From the NCBI GenBank assembly GCA_963678675.1, contig OY783193.1, forward strand, positions 16,628,427-16,692,426: a DNA stretch of 64,000 nucleotides, given 5' to 3'. Positions 58,466 through 64,000 of the stretch are shown one piece after another. Source of the DNA: Xiphydria camelus. Lineage: Eukaryota; Arthropoda; Insecta; Hymenoptera; Xiphydriidae. The notes under the pieces are model-generated. The model did no database searches. It was not told the origin of the DNA and saw nothing but the letters and a program-made list of their open reading frames with translations. Numbering within the stretch: the first letter of the stretch is position 1; every line of letters starts with the position of its first letter. A program made the position numbers and the translations under genes.

Positions 58466-58608
58466 GATTGCTTAGTCCGAAGTGAGTCCTTTTTTTAAAC
58501 TGATAAACGCAACGTGAAATGAGTCGTGTATACTTCTGTTTATTTTGTTTTGAGAAATGGGCATTCGTGAGAAACAATCTTATGTCATTCGGCTGTGTCT
58601 GGATAATA
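58466..58608. repeat. Inverted repeat pair, right member
   Basis: Inverse of 55469-55607 (see there). It begins at AAAAGATTGCTTAGTCCGAA and ends at TTATGTCATTCGGCT. Confidence 0.75.
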
Positions 58609-58634
58609 ATATCAATTATTATATTCTTAATTCA

Positions 58635-58880
58635 ACACTAATTTTATCAAATTTAATTTCCCGGCTTTAACTATCGAATACTATATTGATTATTAACTAA
58701 CCAATTTACTTCAACACTAATTTTATCAAATTGAATTTCCCCGCTTTAACTATCGAATACTATATCGATATCAATTATCAACTAACCAATGGGGATAGGT
58801 GACAACAACTTTCGATTATCGATATCGCTTATCAACTAACCAATGGGGATAGGTGACCACGACTTTCGATTATATCGTGT
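58635..58880. repeat. Short direct repeats
   Basis: An ~80-bp unit (ACACTAATTTTATCAAATT...ACTATCGAATACTATAT) occurs twice, followed by two copies of ACTAACCAATGGGGATAGGT plus GACTTTCGATTAT. Confidence 0.8.
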
Positions 58881-59024
58881 TGGATTTTATTTTAGTAGGA
58901 TTTGAGTTTGCTACGATGAATTTTTAAATTTACAATACTTTTGTGTAACAAATGTGTAGTAAATTTACTAAAATTGTTTACAGTGTACAGATGCTCAACG
59001 CTTATTTCAACGTCAGAACGAGTC

Positions 59025-59236
59025 TCGTGATCAAGATTATTCGCAATTAGGCAGTTAATATTTTACGTATGTTTTATTATTTGAACGATGCAAATGATCA
59101 AAAATGAAGTTCGTGAAATATTAACTGCTTGTTTGCGAATAATCTTGATCATGTGACCTATTTGGTGTACGACTTTGCTTCCGCCGTTTCCCTAACGTAA
59201 TAGATAGCAGAAAACGGCGGAAGCAAAGTTGTACAA
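59025..59236. repeat. Two adjacent hairpin-forming repeats
   Basis: GATCAAGATTATTCGCAATT near 59030 mirrors GCGAATAATCTTGATCATG near 59150, with AGTTAATATTT inner complement. Then GTACGACTTTGCTTCCGCCG (59167) mirrors CGGCGGAAGCAAAGTTGTAC (ending 59236). Confidence 0.8.
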
Positions 59237-60260
59237 ATATTATTTGATACTGAAAGTAAGTGTCGATACTTTAAGTATTCCTAGCACTTAGGAGCATATT
59301 TTCAAGACGTCACAGGCGGGCCCCTCATAAATCAGTAATTATACGTTATATAATATACTCATATTCCCTATAATACTGTGTCGCATAAATGCACACACAT
59401 CACTGTCACCACGTGTATAATGCAACGTTGCCAATTCTATTTAACGTTATGTTTTATCGTCAAAAAACTACATTTTGCTGTTTACGAACATCAATATTTT
59501 TGTTAAACAGTCGGTGACCTTATATTATTATGGACTTAAAAAATTCTATGCAGTTTTGTGAAGATATGGAAATGGTTTTATTTAATGTGTATAATTTTTA
59601 AACATGTGGATATCGGCATTAAAATGTGGAAGAGTGGATTCTTCCAGAAGATTATATATTAAGTTTTCAAATTTAAAAATCAAAATTCTTTCTTAAATGC
59701 CCGGTGACCAAACCTGATACTTTTCAGAAATAATCTTACGATATTAATTTTCGTTCTACAAACAAATTAGCATTCTCTGAAATTTTTCATCTCGCTCTAG
59801 GAATACCTTAAGTGGGCTTTGGAGTTAACAGAGATTTCTGATTCCTAGCCCCTTGGAATCAGCTTTCATTTAATTGCAGGAATCCCGTACAGAGATCTAC
59901 GTTTTCCAACCGATGATGTCTACGGAAAATTATCACTATATCTGGAAAATTTGTTGCCGATGCCTCCGCAATTATCCATTTTCGCGAAGTTAAATAATTG
60001 TTTTCGAAGTCACGTAGTTTGTCACGTAGATTTTCGTAACCTCGCGTTCTTGTGTTACAATTATTTATAGCTTTGTTAATTTTATTATACAAAATTTCTA
60101 ATACGAATAAACATATCAGAGAATACCAATTTGATCTGAAATAGTTAAAGAAAAGTCAGGGCAAAGACAAAAAATAGTAATGGAATTCTATAATCAAGTT
60201 TTTGCAGCCACTCTGAAAACCTCGAGTACCTAGTCCAAATTCGACGACTGTCCTCTACAT
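59237..60260. other. Unassigned DNA (right end of the spacer)
   Basis: No repeat arm or gene is supported. The 77-residue minus frame at 59859-60092 has no recognisable domain. Confidence 0.35.
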
Positions 60261-63200
60261 ATCAAGAGACACTGCAGTGTCTCGCGGCATGTTCGTTCAA
60301 GTAGTTTCGCACCCAGACACGACAGCGCTGATGTCGCGAGCACCCGTGTCTCTTTACACCACAAATGTCTGCCCCCTGCACCCCTCAATTTTTACATCGA
60401 ATTTTCTCAATAAATATACGGTTATAACCAAAACTATGCTTAGTTACGCCATATAAATTGACTATTCTCTATTGATAGAGACCAGAATAAATGTTATAAG
60501 TTACATATTAACAGAGATTTTTCCTTAGCAACGCGAAGCCACGCCCCTTGCGCCTACAAGTCGAGAGAATCCGATTTCTCGGGCGATATATATATGTCAA
60601 AATCTCACAAAAATTCCGCCTACCTTCGGCGATAGTCGGCCATGATCGGAAATATGTACACAGATACGGCCACACGCATACGCCATCAAATGTATGTGAG
60701 AGTGTGTGAGAGAATATATTCCTTAAATGTATGGGTATTTTCAAAGTTAATAAAATATTTCCATTCGCGAAACGATTAACCTCGCGTTTATTTCGATCCT
60801 CGGACGCGCTTGTTAATAAACTGTAAAAATTCAGTGTAATCGGAGTTATGAATCTCAATAGTGGTGAATGTGACAGACGCTCCGTATAGTTTAATAATCG
60901 TTTGTTTTTTTTCGATAATCGAGACAGTGAACGGATGCAGTGCTGTGTTTCTCTGGTTGCCTGTGCATAAAGAGCAGGAAAGGAGACGACAGTATCTCAG
61001 AAGAATCACCATCAGATAAGTTTAATTGCCATCTCACAGCTTTAACCTCACTTTCGATGGAAGGACAATTATCTTTGTGATAATTCTATTTATTGTTTCA
61101 GCGTCATGCGAGCACGAGATGAATTTATAGCTTTTCTTCTCTGTCACAATCAAAGCCGTGGGAGAAAAATAGGAGATGCAATGGAATTGGATCACAACAA
61201 TCAAGTAATTACTTTATCATTATTTTTTCTCTATCGATATATTTCCTCTTTCGTACTATTACAAGTTCCAATTTACACACCGACCTGTCAAACCTGAAGT
61301 GTACATGTACCTCACTTCTATTTCATCTGTTCTTTGTCTCCGTTGTAACGACAGTCAATGAGGAATCACTGATACCGATTAGGGTTCGAGGGTTATTCCT
61401 TATTCTTTGTAACACAGAGCATCGATATTTTACTGCACCTGCTTTCTTCTGGGACTTCCTAAAATAATTATAAAAACCCCATATGATTGTTATTTACAAT
61501 TTGTTACAGATCGTATGCGAACCCGAGGGGGTTTCTTTCGAACGAAGGATCATCCACTTGCTGTTCCAAGAACCAGTTGCATTAGTTCATTTGGCGAGCT
61601 GGATCTGCTGTCTCTTGTGCATGGACGTGTGCCACTTTAAATGGATATTTTGTAATTTCCATCGTTACATCAGAGGCGAAGAAGAGATGAAATAGAAGGG
61701 AGGTACATGTACATTTCACGTTTGATAGGTCGGTATATAAATTGGAACTTCTCTGATAGTATAATACGAAAGAGGAAATATATCGATAAAGGAAAAATAA
61801 TAATAAAGTAGTTACTACATTATTGTAATCTAATTCCATTGTATCCCTTACTTTTCTGCCAAGACTTTGATCGTTGATAGTGAAGAAAAATCAAATTTAT
61901 TGGTTGATCCATCTACTATCAACAATCAAAGTTGTGGCAGAAAAATAAAGGATACGCAATAGAATTGAATTACAATAATGTAGTAACTATTTTATTATTT
62001 TTTTTTTCTTTATCGATATATTTCCTCTTTCGTATTATACTATCAGAAGTTCCAATTTATATACCAACCTATCAAACGTGAAGTGTACATGTACCTCACT
62101 TCTATTTCATCTCTTCTTCGCCTCTGATGTAACAATGGAAATTACAAAATATCCATTTAAAGTGGCACACGTCCATGCACTCGAGACAGCAGATCCAGCT
62201 CGCCGAATGAACTAATGCAACTGGTTCTTGAAGCAACAAGTGGATGATCCCTTGCTCGAAAGAAATCCCCTCGGGTTCGCATACGATCTGTAACAAATTG
62301 TAAATAACATAATCATTTGCAGTTTCACTATTTAAAATATACCGAACTTACTCAACGTAGAAATTAAGAAACTATATTAATCTGAGTTAACCAATTGTAA
62401 TGACAGAATTATTAAAAATGATATATTTCATCTTTCGTATTATACTATCACAAGTTCCAATTTATATACCGACCTGCCAAACGTGAAGTGTACATGTACC
62501 TCACTTCTATTTCATCTCTTCTTCGCCTCTAGTGTAACGATAGAAATTATAAAATATCATAACTTTTCTGTAACATTTCTGCAATATTTTACAATATTCG
62601 TGAACACTACCGTATGTTAGAAATATATATTTCTCGATAAATTCGCGAATGTTGCAAAACATCATAGAAACGTTTCGGAATCATTACATCGAAAGATCTC
62701 CTCGATAAGGTACAGCTCGATAAGATTGTACTTGTCAGGGCTGAATTATGTAGGGTTTTTATAATTATTTTAGGAAGTCCCAGAAGAATACAGGTGCAGC
62801 AAAATATTGATGCTCTGTCCTAGAAAGAATGAGAAATAACCCTCGAACCCTAATCGATATCAGTGATTCCTCATTGACGTTCGTTACACCAGAGTTGAAG
62901 AAGAGATGAAATAGAATTGAGGTACATGTACACTTCACTTTTAAGAGGTCGGTATATAAATTTGAACTTGTGATAGTATAATACGAAAGAGGAAATATAT
63001 CACTTTTAATAATTCTGTCATTATTATCTATAGAATTAGTTAACTCAGATTAATATAGTTTCTTAATTTCTATGTAGAGTAAGTTGGGTATATTTTAAAT
63101 AGTGAAATACTGAATATAATTGTGTTATTTATAATTTATTACAGAAATAAACGTACTGCTTTTGAATTCCACCCAGAAGGACTCCAAATCATGTGCGAAC

Positions 63201-64000
63201 CCGGGGGGGTTTCTTTTGAACGAGGGATCGTCCACTTGTTGTTCCAAGAACCAGCTGCATTAGTTTATTCGGTGGGTTAGATCTGCTGCCTCGAGTGCAT
63301 GGACGTGCGTTCATCCTTCAATATCCTCCCTGCCATGATCTGCTGATTCTAACCTCTATTGCCACAGCCCGAATGCTCGTCGAAGGTTATTCCTTATTCT
63401 TTCTAGCACAGATCTATATTATGCTGCATCTGTATTCTTCTGGGACTTCCTAAAATAATTATAAAAATGCCATATAATTCAGCTCTGACAAGTACAATCT
63501 TATCGAGGAAATCTTTCGATGTAATGATTCCGAAATGTTTCTATGATATTTTGCAACATTCGCGAATTTATCAAGAAATATATATTTCTAACATACGGTA
63601 GTTTTCACGAATATTGCAAAATATCGCAGGAATGTTACAGAAAAGTTACTTGCAAAAACGTGCTTTGTGGGATGTAAATGATTATACCAGAGGCGAAGAA
63701 GAGATGAAATAAAAGTGAGGGGTACATGTACATTTCACGCTTGACAGGTCGGTATATAAATTGGAACTTCTGATAGTATAATACGAAAGAGGAAATATAT
63801 CGATAAAGAAAAAATAATAATAAAGTAGTTACTACATTATTGTAATCCAATTCTATTGTATCCTTTATTTTTCTGCCACGACTTTAATTGTTGATAGTGG
63901 ATGGATCAGCCAATAAATTTAATTTTTATTCACTATCAACAATCAGTCGCGGCAGAAAAATAAGGGATACAATGGAATTGGATTACAGTAATGTAGTAAC
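60261..64000 (+). mobile_element. Family A copy A4: right arm of the large inverted duplication
   Basis: It starts with AAGAGACACTGCAGTGTCTC at 60264 and is the mirror of 48071-51812. Shared 64-116 residue frames (61582-61839, 62102-62296, 60508-60858) are identical or differ at one residue from their counterparts. It runs off the window end without reaching a terminus. The uninterrupted site TACGAAAGAGGAAATATATC near 62980-63000 is the empty site for the mariner in A1. Confidence 0.85.

Larger units (their letters stand above)
57385..58992. repeat. Possible element with AGTAAATTT-rich ends
   Basis: Both edges (57385-57545 and 58918-58992) are rich in TTTACTAAA/TTTAGTAAATTT words and bear CTACACCGAG/CAGTGTACAG-like tips in inverse orientation. 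Complementarity is patchy, so limits are uncertain. A direct repeat (AACACTAATTTTATCAAATT, ACTAACCAATGGGGATAGGT) occupies 58635-58880. Confidence 0.4.

Noticed and set aside
48071..64000. Long terminal repeat retrotransposon
   Set aside because: The arms are inverted, not direct, and no gag, protease, reverse transcriptase or integrase motif lies between them.

Overview
This is eukaryotic, AT-rich DNA, almost certainly from an arthropod and most likely an insect. Three signs point that way: mariner ends of the mellifera subfamily (TTGGGTTGGCAACTAAGTAA), several 'TA-CAGGGTGT' MITEs, and a DUF4817-type mariner relative. An order such as Hymenoptera is only a guess. I find no convincing host gene, tRNA gene or bacterial-style operon. 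The window is a graveyard of nested transposable elements, most of them foldback (inverted-repeat) structures.

Layout. 1-960 is unassigned. 961-5300, 8700-9240, 13540-16620, 43160-51812 and 60261-64000 are mosaics of one repeat family, called family A here. It is marked by a ~95-bp terminal hairpin, exon-like modules, and a ~150-200 bp module present at least 17 times in both orientations. Inserted into these mosaics are a foldback mariner (2511-3052), a 1.4-kb foldback element (3753-5144) and several MITEs. 5400-8707 holds a MITE and a 2.8-kb nested palindrome. 11319-13523 holds a CAGGGTGT MITE, an 80-bp piggyBac-like mini-element and a foldback with tRNA-like ends. 16692-26562 holds a run of DNA transposons: a foldback MITE, a PIF/Harbinger relic, TA-type MITEs, a 2.5-kb element with a minisatellite, and a pogo relic.

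27.4-38.1 kb is the most informative part. It carries a decayed minus-strand Helitron-like element. Its large gene encodes a zinc-finger N-terminus, an HUH Rep endonuclease and a PIF1-type helicase, fused to a C-terminal ubiquitin-specific-protease (USP) domain. A separate upstream gene encodes a Ulp1/C48 SUMO-protease-like protein. Both peptidases keep their recognisable catalytic residues, although the reading frames carry two stops and about four frameshifts. Between the two genes sits a 2.9-kb element with near-identical ~0.85-kb inverted arms. It carries a spliced gene for a PIN/FEN1-like nuclease with a CXC cysteine domain.

38.1-48 kb holds small piggyBac-like elements, a degenerate mariner/IS630 transposase, a 1.2-kb element containing a 5S-rRNA-like (SINE3-like) sequence, and more MITEs. 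48.07-64 kb is dominated by a near-identical inverted duplication of at least 3.74 kb (48071-51812 and 60261-64000) around an 8.4-kb spacer with few identifiable features.

A recurring theme is that many elements have long inverted arms made from one end only ('snap-back' forms). For four insertions, paralogous family copies within this window supply empty sites.
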